A stretch of DNA of 23,505 nucleotides from Cladosporium sp. IMV 00045 (Eukaryota; Ascomycota; Dothideomycetes; Cladosporiales; Cladosporiaceae): positions 1-23,505 of the forward strand of contig MSJI02000148.1 of NCBI GenBank assembly GCA_001931905.2. The letters are read 5' to 3'. A program made the position numbers and the translations under genes. Position 1 is the stretch's first letter, and every line of letters starts with the position of its first letter. Shown here piece by piece: positions 1 through 9,187 of the stretch. Below the pieces are notes generated by a model. That model saw nothing but the letters and a program-made list of their open reading frames with translations. It was not told where the DNA came from and did no database searches.

Positions 1-462
1 AAAAAAAAGAAGGGCCTGCTTATAGACATAACCCATTACGATCGATCAAGCACTTGCTTGATACCACAGGTCAGAAGACAAGCTTCGCTCAAGTGCTTAG
101 CCCTACGAGATCGCCCGACGAGTGCTATATTCATTACGGCACCAACTCGCATAAAAATTCCCTGATCGTCCTCATGCCTCGAACATGCGTGTTGAGTCGA
201 TGTGACACCAGATCCATCCGAGATGATAGTTCAACCCATCGCAACCGTCGGAAGCTACTGCATCTCAATGCAATCCCATTACCCCCATGAAACGATTCGA
301 AGACGCGTTAAGTCGGAAAGGGATACCATTAAAACCCCTTCTACCACCGGCCGCGTGGGTCTTTTGTGAGAATCTGATGGTTTGTCTCTTCCACGTCTTC
401 AACCTTTGACGTCCCAGCATCCTCCCACTCCAACACAGTGACCTGCAGTTTGTTCGCTGAAA
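1..462. other. Left-edge intergenic DNA
   Basis: I see no supportable gene here. The open frames are short and do not resemble a protein family. The last part is presumably promoter and 5' leader of the transporter that starts at 463. An in-frame stop at 439-441 lies just upstream of that start. The window opens with a short A-run that carries no clear meaning. Confidence 0.5.
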
Positions 463-1510
463 ATGGCCTCCAAAGATGTCGACGTCGAAGCGTGCTTGAC
501 GCCCATCAGCCTCCCGCCTAAACCATGTCGTGCCATCGGCAACCCGGTAAGCAGATAGAAAAACACCAAGAAAAGAAAGCAACGCCCATCTTCCCCTCCC
601 CTCCCCATCCGTTACCAACCCCAAACTGACCAACCCCACCTCAGTCCCCCCTAGCAATGGGCGGCTTCGCAACCACCCTCCTCACCCTCTCCCTCTCCAT
701 GATGGGTTTCCGCGGCGTGCACACCCAAACCGTGTTTGTCGGCGACCTCTGCTTCGCCGCAGGCATTGGCATGCTCATCTCCGCGCAGTGGGAGATTGTG
801 CGCGGGAACACTTTCGCTTATACCGTGTTGAGCGCTTTTGGTAGGTCGCGCCCGACGGGCTTGCGGTGTGGATTGGTATGGTTGAAAGAATTCGGGATGA
901 TGGGCTGATTCGATGGTCTTCCGCCACTTGCGTGTAGGTCTGTTTTACGGCGGCTACGGAGCGACGCTCATTCCTGCCTTTGGCATCGTGGATCGTTACG
1001 GCGGGCAGACTGCTGAGTATTATAACGCGGTTGGATTCTTCGTCTTGAGTGAGTCCTGCCGTCCCACCATTTCCACCAACAGAAACGCATGCGTCTTGCT
1101 CGCGCAGGATGACAGCGCTGACATACTCTCCAGTCTGGGCCGTCCTAGACTTAATCTTCATCATCGCCTCTCTACGCATGTAAGCCCCATCCCTGTCCAT
1201 CCCACTGCAAGCAATAAAACACAACCCCACTTACACCTCGTTCAGCAACATAACCACAATCCTCATCTTCGTCACAATCGAACTCTGCTTCAGCCTCGAC
1301 GCGGCCTCCTACTTCGCGCTCGCCGACGGGCACGCAGCGGCCAGCACGGCTCTGCTCAAAGCCGCTGGGGCGTTTGGTTTTGTGTCCGGCTTGTTGGGCT
1401 TTTATGCCGTGGCGCAGGGGTTGTTTGTGGAGAGCTTGGGGGTTGAGCTGCCGATGGGGGATACGTCGAGGTTTTTCGCGGGGAGGGGGAGGAGGGAGAA
1501 GGTTGTTTGA
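463..1510 (+). CDS. GPR1/FUN34/YaaH-family membrane transporter (acetate/ammonium type)
   Basis: This is a plasma-membrane porter of the family that includes yeast Ady2/Ato and Aspergillus AcpA, which move acetate or are linked to ammonium export. I read five exons: 463-546, 645-840, 938-1048, 1134-1179 and 1246-1510. The introns are 98, 97, 85 and 66 bp with GT-AG ends, and the exons sum to 702 nt, giving 233 aa. The family signature NPSPLAMGG spans the first junction (usual form NPxPLGL). It is followed by the GNTFA...FYGGYGA block, an ELCFSLDAASYFA helix and a KAAGAFGF...GFYAV block, all conserved in the family. Hydrophobic stretches fit about six helices. The ATG at 463 is the first after an in-frame stop. 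Substrate cannot be read from sequence. The gene converges on the ThrRS gene. Confidence 0.87.
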
Positions 1511-1896
1511 GGGGGTTTTGGTGCGGGTGTGTTTGCGGTTGTAAGTTGGTGATCGGTGGGGAAATTGTGGTGAAGGTTGGGGGGTGTCTGAGAAACAAGA
1601 CTTGGATTGTATGGATGAATCTGTCAGTAAATTATTGCAATGTGGCATTCAAAGAATTGAAACTGGTCATCAAACGTAATCTTCTGATTGATAACCGACT
1701 CTGGAGCGAAGATTTGGTAGCGAAAATGACCATGGCACAAAACAGCACCACAGCAGCTTCTACATGTATCCATGCATCAAAGCTATGTAAAATATGCTAT
1801 TCGATTTCTCCGAAAGAAACACCCCCCATGAACTTTTTAATTGTTTCATCACGCCATTAAAAGAGAAGCAGCAACTGATCCAGCGTCTGAAGGCAT
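1511..1896. other. Convergent 3' intergenic region
   Basis: This 386-bp stretch lies between the stop codons of two convergent genes and should hold both 3' UTRs and terminators. It is AT-richer than the flanking coding DNA. I see no gene and no repeat in it. Confidence 0.6.
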
Positions 1897-4235
1897 CTAC
1901 TTCAGCGCGCTGTTCAGCCTCCTCTCGTCCCTGAGAGACTTCATGAGCTTGATCGCCTCGTCAACGGGGATGAGCTCGCCCATCTTCTGAGTCTCAGGGA
2001 TATCGCGGTTGCGGATGTTGACGGAGCGGCTGTCGCGCTCCTGCGCGCCGACCACCATGATCAGGTTGTACTGCGCGAGCTGGCCGGTGCGGATCTTCTT
2101 CTGCATCGTGTTGCCGCTGATGTCGATGTCGGCGTGGAAGTGGTGCGAGCGGAACTCCTTCTGCAGCTCCTCGCAGTAGTCATTGGCGGCGGCCATGACG
2201 GGGACGATGAGGATCTGGCGGGGAGAGAGCCAGAATGGCCACTTGCCGCCGAAGTGCTCGGTGAGAATGGCGATGAAGCGCTCGAATGAGCCGTAGATGG
2301 CGCGGTGGATCATGACGGGGCGGGCACAGCCGGGGGTGAGCTCGCGGCGGTAGTGGCCTTCATCCTTCTTCACGGCGCCGGAGTCGGCCTCGGCTGGGGG
2401 AGCGGAGCGGATGGCCAGCTTGTCCTCGGACTTGGCCTCGCCTTCCGCGGCCTTCTCAGCAGGCTTCTCGCCAGCCTTGCCAGCGGCCTTGTCCTCCTTG
2501 GCCTGAGCCTCGGCCTTAGCGGCAGCCTCTTCAGTACGGTACTCCAGGTTGAACTGCTGGGGAAGCTGGAAGTCGAGCTGGATGGTAGCGCACTGGAATT
2601 CACGTCTGAGGGCGTCGGAGATGGTGATGTCGATCTTGGGACCGTAGAAAGCACCGTCACCAGGGTTGAGCTCCCACTTGGTGCCAGTGGTCTCCTTGAA
2701 CTCGTCGAGAGCCTTGGTGAGCTGAGCCTCAGCACGATCCCAGGTGGCAACGTCACCAAGGTGGTTCTCGGGTCTGGTGGACAACTTCATCTTGAAGGTG
2801 AAGCCAAAAAGGCCGTAAACGGCCTGGAGGAAGTCGAAAAGACCCTTGATCTCCTGCTCGACCTGAGCTTCGGTACAGAAGATGTGAGTGTCGTCTTGCA
2901 TGAAACGGCGCACTCTGGTAAGACCAGTCAGGGCACCGGATGCCTCGTTACGGTGGAGAATGCCAAAGTCAGCAATGCGCATGGGCAGCTCGCGGTAGCT
3001 GCGATCTCTGTGGCTGAAGAGCAAGCAGTGGCCGGGGCAGTTCATGGGCTTGAGCGCCCACTGGTCCTTCTCGACCTCGAATGTGAACATGTCCTCGTGA
3101 TAGTGCTGCCAGTGACCAGACTGCTTCCAGAGCGCAGAGTTGTACATGTTGGGAGAATTGACCTCCTGGTAGCCGCGGTTCCAGTACTCGTTACGGATGT
3201 ATGATTGAAGGGCGTTGTAGATGATCATGCCGTGAGGGAGGAAGAAAGCGGAGCCGGGAGACATCTGGTGGAAGAAGAAGAGTTCCTGCTCCTGACCAAT
3301 CTTGCGGTGGTCGCGCTTGGCCGCCTCTTCGAGCATGTGCTTGTGTTCGGCGAGAGCCTGGGAGATGTTAGTGAAACGTGCAACACGGCCTGAGCATACA
3401 ATACACTTACCGCCTTGTCAGGGAAAGAAACACCGTAGATACGCTGTAGGCTGTCGTTCTTGGCGTCACCAAGGAAGTAGCTGGAGGAGTTCTTCATGAT
3501 CTCGAAAGCCTTGATCCTGCCGGTGTGAGGGACGTGAGGACCTCTGCACAAATCAATGAGGGGACCGCATCGGTAGACAGTAGTGCTTGTGCCGTCGGGA
3601 ATCTTGTCCGAAATGATGTGCTGCTTGTACTTGTTGTAGGCGAACATCTCGAGCAAGTCCTCCTTGGTCAACTCCAGACGCTCGAATGGCTGCTTCTCCT
3701 TGATCGCCTTCTCGGCGACCTGCTTCAGCGGCTTGTAGTCGGCGGCGGTAACGGCACCCTGCTCGGGCAGCGACATTTCGTAGTAGAAACCGTCCTCGAC
3801 GGGAGGACCAATGCACAGCGAGCAGCCATAGTGTCTCTCGCAGGCCTCGCCGAGAATGTGAGCACTGCTGTGCCAGAAGACCTTCTTGCCCTCCGGGTGT
3901 TCGAAGTCCAGGAGCTCCAGCTTGCAGCTCTTCTCAAAAGGCCTCTCCAGGTCCCAGAGGTCACCGTCGACCTGCGCGATGACAGTGCGCTCGAACAAGC
4001 TCTTGGAAATCTCGCGAGCAATCGCGGCGGGGGTGGTCTCCCAGCTCTTGCCCTGCTTGACGGCACCGGAGGCGAGGGTGATCTCGATGTCCTCGCGAGG
4101 CTGCTTAGCAACCCACTCCTCCCTCTCGGCCTTTCTCTTGTCGAAGATGGCATTACGGGTAGCGAAGTACTCAGGCGGCGGGGTCATTTCTAGCGGCCTG
4201 CCGCTGCCCTCGTCCTTTTTGGCCTTGGGCGCCAT
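1897..4235 (-). CDS. THS1: Threonyl-tRNA synthetase, probable cytosolic and mitochondrial forms
   Basis: Charges tRNA-Thr with threonine. Exon 1 is 4235-3411 and exon 2 is 3357-1897; the 53-bp intron has gtaag...cag ends. The product is 761 aa from the ATG at 4235. Domains in order: TGS at about 48-110; second additional (editing) domain with HSSAH at 122-126 and DLCRGPH at 228-234; class II catalytic core; C-terminal anticodon-binding domain from about residue 660. The zinc ligands are visible as Cys382 (MNCPGHC), His433 (DDTHIF) and His626 (MIHRA). The first two are 51 residues apart, as in the E. coli enzyme. An Ala/Lys/Glu-rich insertion of about 67 residues sits before motif 3 (about 550-620). 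An in-frame ATG at 4352 would add 39 residues. It is divergent from the prenylcysteine oxidase gene. Yeast uses separate THS1 and MST1 genes, so dual use here is inferred. Confidence 0.95.
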
Positions 4236-4352
4236 GGTGGGAGAGTAGAGTCGAATGAAAGAGAGGGCGAAGGGACGGGCGACTGGTCGGGGGGGTTTGA
4301 ATCGGGTTGCGCAGATATATCTGGGTAGGGCGAGGGGTCTTGAGAGGAGCAT
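4236..4352 (-). CDS. Alternative N-terminal extension of ThrRS: predicted mitochondrial presequence
   Basis: In frame with the ThrRS CDS, this segment adds 39 residues when translation starts at the ATG at 4352. It has seven basic residues and no Asp or Glu, and it ends in a FIRLYS motif that resembles an Arg -3 mitochondrial processing site. Start contexts differ. The upstream ATG has T at -3 and C at +4, which is weak. The downstream ATG at 4235 has A at -3 and G at +4, which is strong. This arrangement suits leaky scanning, giving a mitochondrial and a cytosolic enzyme from one mRNA. Whether the transcript reaches 4352 is not visible from the sequence. Confidence 0.6.
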
Positions 4353-4468
4353 ACAGAGGGAAATATAAGATAGAGAGAGGGCAAGAGTATGAGTGGAGGG
4401 GCTCAAAGTGGGTAGGGTAGCCAATGGATGCGCGCAGAGGACGCCGACGCCCGTCAAAAATATGCGAG

Positions 4469-4490
4469 TGACTCTTTCGCGCCTGAGTGA
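4469..4490. promoter_or_regulatory. CPC1/Gcn4-like sites
   Basis: TGACTC (4469-4474) and TGAGTGA (4484-4490, one mismatch to TGAGTCA) are close together, about 115-140 bp upstream of the first ThrRS ATG. Aminoacyl-tRNA synthetase genes are classical targets of cross-pathway (general amino acid) control in fungi. Short motifs like these also occur by chance. Confidence 0.35.
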
Positions 4491-4497
4491 AGAATCA

Positions 4498-4509
4498 AGG
4501 GTTAGGGTT
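4498..4509 (-). promoter_or_regulatory. Telobox-like element (AACCCTAACCCT on the minus strand)
   Basis: Two telomere-type units lie 146 bp upstream of the first ThrRS ATG and 263 bp upstream of the second. In fungi such boxes are bound by Tbf1/Rap1-type Myb proteins and are often found at translation-related genes. Its use here is inferred. Confidence 0.4.
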
Positions 4510-4669
4510 GAGTGGCGGACCTTCCCGCGTCTTCAGTCTCATGCCTTGCTTCAACCGCACGTCCATATAGGGCATCAAACAACATCAACTTCCTCACTAA
4601 TACTACCTGTCCCAATCATATTCCATGTAGCTCAAGTCATTCCTCTACCATCTGTGTATCAATGCCATC

Positions 4670-6348
4670 ATGAGAATCCTACCTTCATCCCTCATCACGG
4701 CGGGCTTACTGTTCGCCACAGCCCATGCTTCAACAGACCAGATCATCCTTGACGACCTCATCAATCATGCCAACGCAAAGCCCAAGAATGTTGCCATCAT
4801 TGGTATGACCGTATCATAAATCCTAGTGTAGAGCATCACCTGACAATCTCTCCAGGAGCTGGCGCTGCTGGATCGTCGTCTGCCTATCATCTTTCCCAAT
4901 TCGCTGAAGCATCAGACTTGCCAATCAACGTGACGATATTCGAGAAGAACACCCACATCGGAGGCCGCTCAACAACCGTAAAGGCCTACAACAATTCAAA
5001 TCATCCAGTCGAGCTCGGTGCAAGCATATTCGTCGAAGTGAATCAGATCCTGGTAGATGCTGTGAAAGCGTTCAACCTGTCCACCGCATCGTTCACCAAA
5101 AGAGGCGAAGATGTTCCCGCAGCTGCCCTCGGTATCTGGGATGGCAAGTCTTTCGTCTTCACTCAGGAAAACGAAGGCGGCTGGTGGGATACCGCCAAGA
5201 TGTTCTACCGATACGGTCTGTCCCCATTGCGCACTCTGAACCTGATGAAAGCCACTGTAGGCAAGTTTCTCAAGATGTACGACGGCCCGGTGTTCCCGTT
5301 CGCTTCTCTCACCCAAGCTGCCCAGGATGTCGGCCTTCTGGCAGTGACTGCAGCAACAGGCGAGGACTTTCTCCGAGAAAATAGTATTAGCAGCCTGTTT
5401 GCCAGGGAGATAATCCAGGCCAGCACCAGAGTCAACTATGCTCAAAACCTCGACAACTTTCATGGACTCGAGACGATGGTTTGCATGGCGAGCAGTGGTG
5501 CCATGTCAGTATCCGGCGGCAACTGGCAGATCTTTGCAAACATGGTTGCCTCTTCCAAATCAAGCATTATGCTCGAGACAGAAGTCACCAACATTGAGAG
5601 ATCCGAAAGCGGTCACTTCCGAGTCGACACCAAAAGCCTGTCGCCGGAGACAGAGTCCCGAACGTTGGCATCTGAATTCGACGATGTGATCCTCGCAGCA
5701 CCATTCCAATACTCCAACATCAACATCAACACCGACTCCATCCCCTTCCGCCGACCCGATGACTTCCCCTACGTCCAACTACACGTAACTCTCTTCACCT
5801 CGCCCCACCTCCTCTCTCCCGCCTTCTTCGACCTCCCACCCAACAAGCCCGCACCGCAAGTCATCATCACCACCCTGCCACAAGACGAACACCCTCCCTC
5901 CAACGCCACAGCCGGAAGCCCCGGATTCTACAGCATCAGCCTCCTCCGCGACATCATCAGCCCAATTACCGGCGAGCAGGAGTATGTGTACAAGATCTTC
6001 TCTCCGGCGCCGCCGAACAGCACGTTCCTTTCTGGCCTTCTTGGCGTGGAGCAGCAAGGCGATGAAATCAGTGAGGAAGATATCACATGGATCTACCGTA
6101 AGGTGTGGCATAGCTATCCGTATGAGTATCCCAGGGACTCTTTCGAGGATATCAGTCTGAGCGAGGGGATTTGGTATACGAGTGGGATTGAACGGTTTAT
6201 TTCGACGATGGAGACGAGTGCTCTGATGGGGAAGAATGTGGCTAGATTGGTTGTTGATGGGTGGCTGAAGGATGGCAAGCTTAAGCAGATGGGCGGCGAG
6301 ACGGTGGATGTGATAGATGGTATGTTTGATCCGAAGGCGATGTTTTGA
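4670..6348 (+). CDS. Secreted prenylcysteine-oxidase-like FAD enzyme
   Basis: Family members oxidise S-prenylcysteine left from turnover of prenylated proteins to cysteine, a prenyl aldehyde and H2O2. Exon 1 is 4670-4802 and exon 2 is 4856-6348. The 53-bp intron splits the first glycine codon of the FAD dinucleotide fold. The product is 541 aa. It starts with a hydrophobic signal peptide ending near Ala20, which suggests secretion or a vacuolar/lysosomal-type site. The Rossmann motif GAGAAGS is at about 45-51, followed by FEKNTHIGGRS and an ELGAS segment that matches the flavin-binding region of human PCYOX1. The C-terminal half carries the prenylcysteine lyase-type blocks WHSYPYEYP, GIWYTSGIERF and METSALMGKNVA. 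Several N-x-S/T sequons fit a secretory route. The substrate is inferred from family. A generic amine-oxidase-like role is the alternative. Confidence 0.85.
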
Positions 6349-6773
6349 TGGACACCTTTGGCCGCTTCAAGCTTCAGTGCAAGGTAATTCACTTTCACGC
6401 TTCGGCTTCACATGTCTTCTTGTGTCTCTCATAGCGTCACTTCAGTTTGATTGGTCTGTCTTCTTTGCCATTCACGTGCGCAGTGAACTAGGATGGTCTG
6501 TGCGCGCCTTGCTGTCACTTCACCAAATACCTACTTTATTATACACGATTCTAGAAGTCGACTTCTTGCCTCCACCACCAACCTGACTTTCGGGTCGAGC
6601 TACCGACACCGAGACGCATCCCTTGACACTCAAGTCTCAACCTCCTCCACTTACCGGAGTTCGGTCAAGAGCACACGATACCGAACTGCGTTTTGCTGTC
6701 CTCATCTGTCCTAAACGCCCACTCTACGACTCGAAACTTCTCCCGCCAAAGCCGCGGTCGGGCAGTTCACGCC
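6349..6773. other. Intergenic region between the prenylcysteine oxidase and BTB genes
   Basis: This 425-bp stretch must hold the 3' end of the flavoenzyme gene and the promoter and leader of the BTB gene. I see no gene. The frame of the BTB protein is open upstream to about 6693, but only through a non-ATG codon. Confidence 0.5.
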
Positions 6774-7439
6774 ATGGAGTCAAGCAACAAACGCACTCTT
6801 GCACATCCTACCACATTCAACCAAGAAAATACGGTGACGCTTCTGATCGGGCCCGACAAGAAGGCTTTGATAGTCCACGAGTTCCGACTCGCCAGCTCGG
6901 AATTCTTCAAGACCGCAATGAAGAAGGAATGGGCTGAAGGTCAAACACGCACTGTCAGCTTCCTAGACGATGATCCCGACGACTTTGCTTATTACCTTGA
7001 CTGGATGTATTTTGGGAATCTCCCAACTTCCATCTACGATGAGTACGATGTATCTCTGGATAAGGACACGGATGATACCTGGGAGCTCCTCGCCAGGCTT
7101 TACGTGCTCCGTGAACGCCTCTTGAACACGCCCTTCCGCAACGCTTTGATGATCGAGATTATCCGTATAGCGCTTGTGGCTGAGGAGTCCAGCTTCCCGT
7201 ATTTCCCTGGTACATTTTCGGCTAACATAATTTACGCCGGGACTCCCGAACACTCTCCGGCCCGCCGCTTGTTTGTTGATATGAGTGTGAGATATGGTGG
7301 TGCACACTGGCACACTCGGGCTCTCAACCAGAAGTTCTTGTTCGATTTCATGCAGGCTGTCTACGGAGAGTTGAGCAAACGTGGATCCAGTTCGGTATGG
7401 CGAGGTACCCCGTTGAGGGCTGAAGACTACCTTGTCTGA
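6774..7439 (+). CDS. BTB/POZ domain protein
   Basis: A 221-aa single-exon protein. Residues about 20-90 have the fungal BTB pattern: V-T-L-L-I-G, a short hydrophilic turn, then VHEFRLASSEFFKTAMKKEW, an acidic LDDDPDDFAYYLDWMYFG strand-helix, and a helical tail. BTB domains dimerise and often act as Cullin-3 adaptors. Most small fungal BTB proteins of this type have no known partner or function. No second domain (Kelch, MATH, zinc finger) is visible. I chose the ATG at 6774 because it is the first ATG in the open frame. The N-terminal 15 residues are polar and probably disordered. Confidence 0.8.
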   Translation: MESSNKRTLAHPTTFNQENTVTLLIGPDKKALIVHEFRLASSEFFKTAMKKEWAEGQTRTVSFLDDDPDDFAYYLDWMYFGNLPTSIYDEYDVSLDKDTDDTWELLARLYVLRERLLNTPFRNALMIEIIRIALVAEESSFPYFPGTFSANIIYAGTPEHSPARRLFVDMSVRYGGAHWHTRALNQKFLFDFMQAVYGELSKRGSSSVWRGTPLRAEDYLV

Positions 7440-7983
7440 AAATTGCTTGCCGTAAAGACCGGAACACACATGAGGTACTACAGTTAGCAAACTGCACTGC
7501 AATTCGTTTTCGCGAGGATTTCTAACACATTCATAGAAAGCTTCCGAATAGTCAAACAATCTCATGCTCATGCATTGGCTGGCAACTTAGACTTGCAACG
7601 GAGTCTTTATCTCTGTCTTGGTGAAGGAGCTCAGGCGGCGACGAGGCAGCACGTCTTCTTCTTCATCCTGTTTCCCTTTTTATCGAGCTCAGGAGTGATG
7701 CGGTCTGCTTGAGCAGCCAGTGAAGATTGACACAGGGAAGACGGCACTCAAACAGTTTTTTCAGACTAGCGGTCTTGGTTCGTTAATGATTTTTCATGCT
7801 CGAGTCTAGGGTCATGGAATCCCAGCTTTTCTTCTCTTGTTATCAAAAAGCAAACTCTGCCTTAATGCGATGAACTACTCATACAGTCAGATGAACTACT
7901 CATACAGTCTCAAAATGAGTATCACCAGAGTTCACGTGTTCTATCGAAGCAAAATCGCCCAAAGAGGATATCCAACCAGCCAC
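7440..7983. other. Convergent intergenic region with a 21-bp tandem duplication
   Basis: This 544-bp stretch lies between the stop codons of the BTB gene and the duplicated-unit gene, so it should hold two 3' UTRs. The only notable structure is a perfect 20-of-21 bp tandem repeat at 7869-7910. No gene is supported. Confidence 0.5.
7869..7910. repeat. Tandem repeat, 2 copies of 21 bp
   Basis: The 20-bp unit GATGAACTACTCATACAGTC starts at 7869 and again at 7890, with one extra base (A or T) closing each 21-bp period. The first 20 bases are identical in the two copies. It lies 3' of the minus-strand gene ending at 7984. It looks like a local slippage or duplication event. Confidence 0.9.
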
Positions 7984-8511
7984 TCAAAGAGCACTCGAGC
8001 CCCTTCTCCCACCCTTCGTTCGATTCAACTCAGCCACATCCTCAAAGATGTAGTCCAGACATTCAGGATGCGTCTCAATCTCACCAGACATCTGATCATC
8101 GCACGCGATAACAATGATTCCATCTTCCTCGATCACGTAGCCACCGTACTTCTTCACAATCGACGCATGCGGTCGCTGCAACGCTGCTGCTTCCAGACTA
8201 GGATATTTCGACACGATTCTGGCTGACTCGGGTATCGGAACCGTATAGTTTACAATGGACACATCGCTTGGCAAGTTTGCTGGATCATGGAAGGTGATTG
8301 TCATGGCTTCTTTGTCTTTTTCTTCGAGAATGGTGCATAGGTTGTCGGTGCAGGCCAGCACAACCGTGTTGTTTTCCTCGATCACGTAGCCGCCGTACTT
8401 TTTCTCTAATGCAGAGTCTGGCCATTTGAGGACTTCTTCGCATAGGGACGGCCAGTCAGGGCAGATTGCTGCTGATGACGGGATGGGAATGGTGTAGTGG
8501 CTGATCGACAT
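7984..8511 (-). CDS. Unrecognised protein of two tandem ~75-residue units
   Basis: I do not recognise this 175-aa protein. It is an internal duplication. Unit 1 (about 1-75) and unit 2 (about 84-157) align end to end with an offset of 83 residues. Shared features in order: SI..YT(I/V)PIP, (Y/W)PSL, an identical KKYGGYVIEE (37-46 and 120-129), then (I/V)xAC and an acidic FHD/FED end. There is no signal peptide or transmembrane segment with this start. I chose the ATG at 8511, which has A at -3 (agcaccATG). An in-frame ATG at 8565 in a poor context would add 18 residues. Codon and repeat structure argue for a real gene. The function is unknown. Confidence 0.65.
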   Translation of the reverse strand: MSISHYTIPIPSSAAICPDWPSLCEEVLKWPDSALEKKYGGYVIEENNTVVLACTDNLCTILEEKDKEAMTITFHDPANLPSDVSIVNYTVPIPESARIVSKYPSLEAAALQRPHASIVKKYGGYVIEEDGIIVIACDDQMSGEIETHPECLDYIFEDVAELNRTKGGRRGSSAL

Positions 8512-9187
8512 GGTGCTTTGAAACGATGGGAATGTGTCGAATGCAGGTAAGATGGACTGCAACATCCAAAGGAGGGACAGGACAATCCTGCTTACATGTA
8601 TTCGCCTCAAACAAAAGCGTCTAGTCTATGTATGAGTGACGTCGTTAGCATGAGCAACTGCATAGCTGCTCGCGAAACGAGTAACAAGCGAGTGGTCTTT
8701 GCATGATCTAGACCCTCCATCTATGGATTCCTGCAATTACTAGCCATTTAGCCGCTCGTAGCACTCTGGTTGCAAGGCAGTTCATGGAAGCTGTTTTCTT
8801 CAGATCGAGACCGTCTAAATTCCTGCGCATCCTTCGCGTGGCCGCTATGCCCTGCTACCTCCTAAAGTCGACTATTTAGGTATGCAGATAGCTCGCCTGA
8901 CTCCACCTGGCCAACAATGACGCAAGTCTTTCTGACTTGCGGGCCTCTGTGACAATACGACATGGTTAAGAGTGCAAAAGCATAGCTGCTTGTTCACTTG
9001 TTATTCGCAAAATGAGAGCTCGACGTTGGCCATAGCAAGCAATACATAATTTTTCATAGAGTGGAGTCAGTTCACCAATTCCCTACAACTGCTAACGTAC
9101 AGCGATGATTGTCCGAGAAAAAGATATCTCAATATCGGAAATCCAACCTTGGTCGACGGTACCCTTTCAAGTGCCAAGACGACGGCC
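8512..9187. other. Intergenic region, no gene seen
   Basis: This 676-bp stretch lies between two minus-strand genes. It should hold the promoter of the duplicated-unit gene and the 3' end of the O-methyltransferase gene. A small inverted repeat, CGCAAGTC (8921-8928) / GACTTGCG (8934-8941) with a 5-nt loop, is the only structure noticed. It is short enough to be chance. Confidence 0.45.

Larger units (their letters stand above)
4236..4669. promoter_or_regulatory. Divergent promoter region, ThrRS / prenylcysteine oxidase
   Basis: This 434-bp region lies between the two divergent start codons. It contains a telobox-like AGGGTTAGGGTT (4498-4509), a TGACTC core (4469-4474) and a near-AP-1 TGAGTGA (4484-4490). 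On the ThrRS side a pyrimidine-rich stretch on the minus strand precedes the starts, common in fungal leaders. No TATA box is clear. Confidence 0.5.

Noticed and set aside
54..290. 78-codon frame near the left edge
   Set aside because: Biased composition, no family resemblance, no support from splice sites or context.
913..1446. Continuous 177-codon frame across the transporter gene
   Set aside because: It reads through three introns and out of the transporter frame. The spliced model restores family motifs and closes in frame.
2305..3204. 299-codon open frame on the plus strand
   Set aside because: It is exactly antisense to ThrRS exon 2. Its Leu/Val/Glu-rich composition is the expected shadow of GC-rich synthetase codons.
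4353..4457. Further upstream extension of ThrRS to 4457
   Set aside because: The frame is open but begins at TTG. The first true ATG is at 4352.
8018..8026. GTTCGATTC, a match to the tRNA B-box core
   Set aside because: It lies inside the duplicated-unit CDS. No cloverleaf, acceptor stem or terminator can be folded around it.
8921..8941. 8-bp inverted repeat with 5-nt loop
   Set aside because: Short enough to occur by chance in 23 kb, and not followed by a T-run or linked to a gene end.
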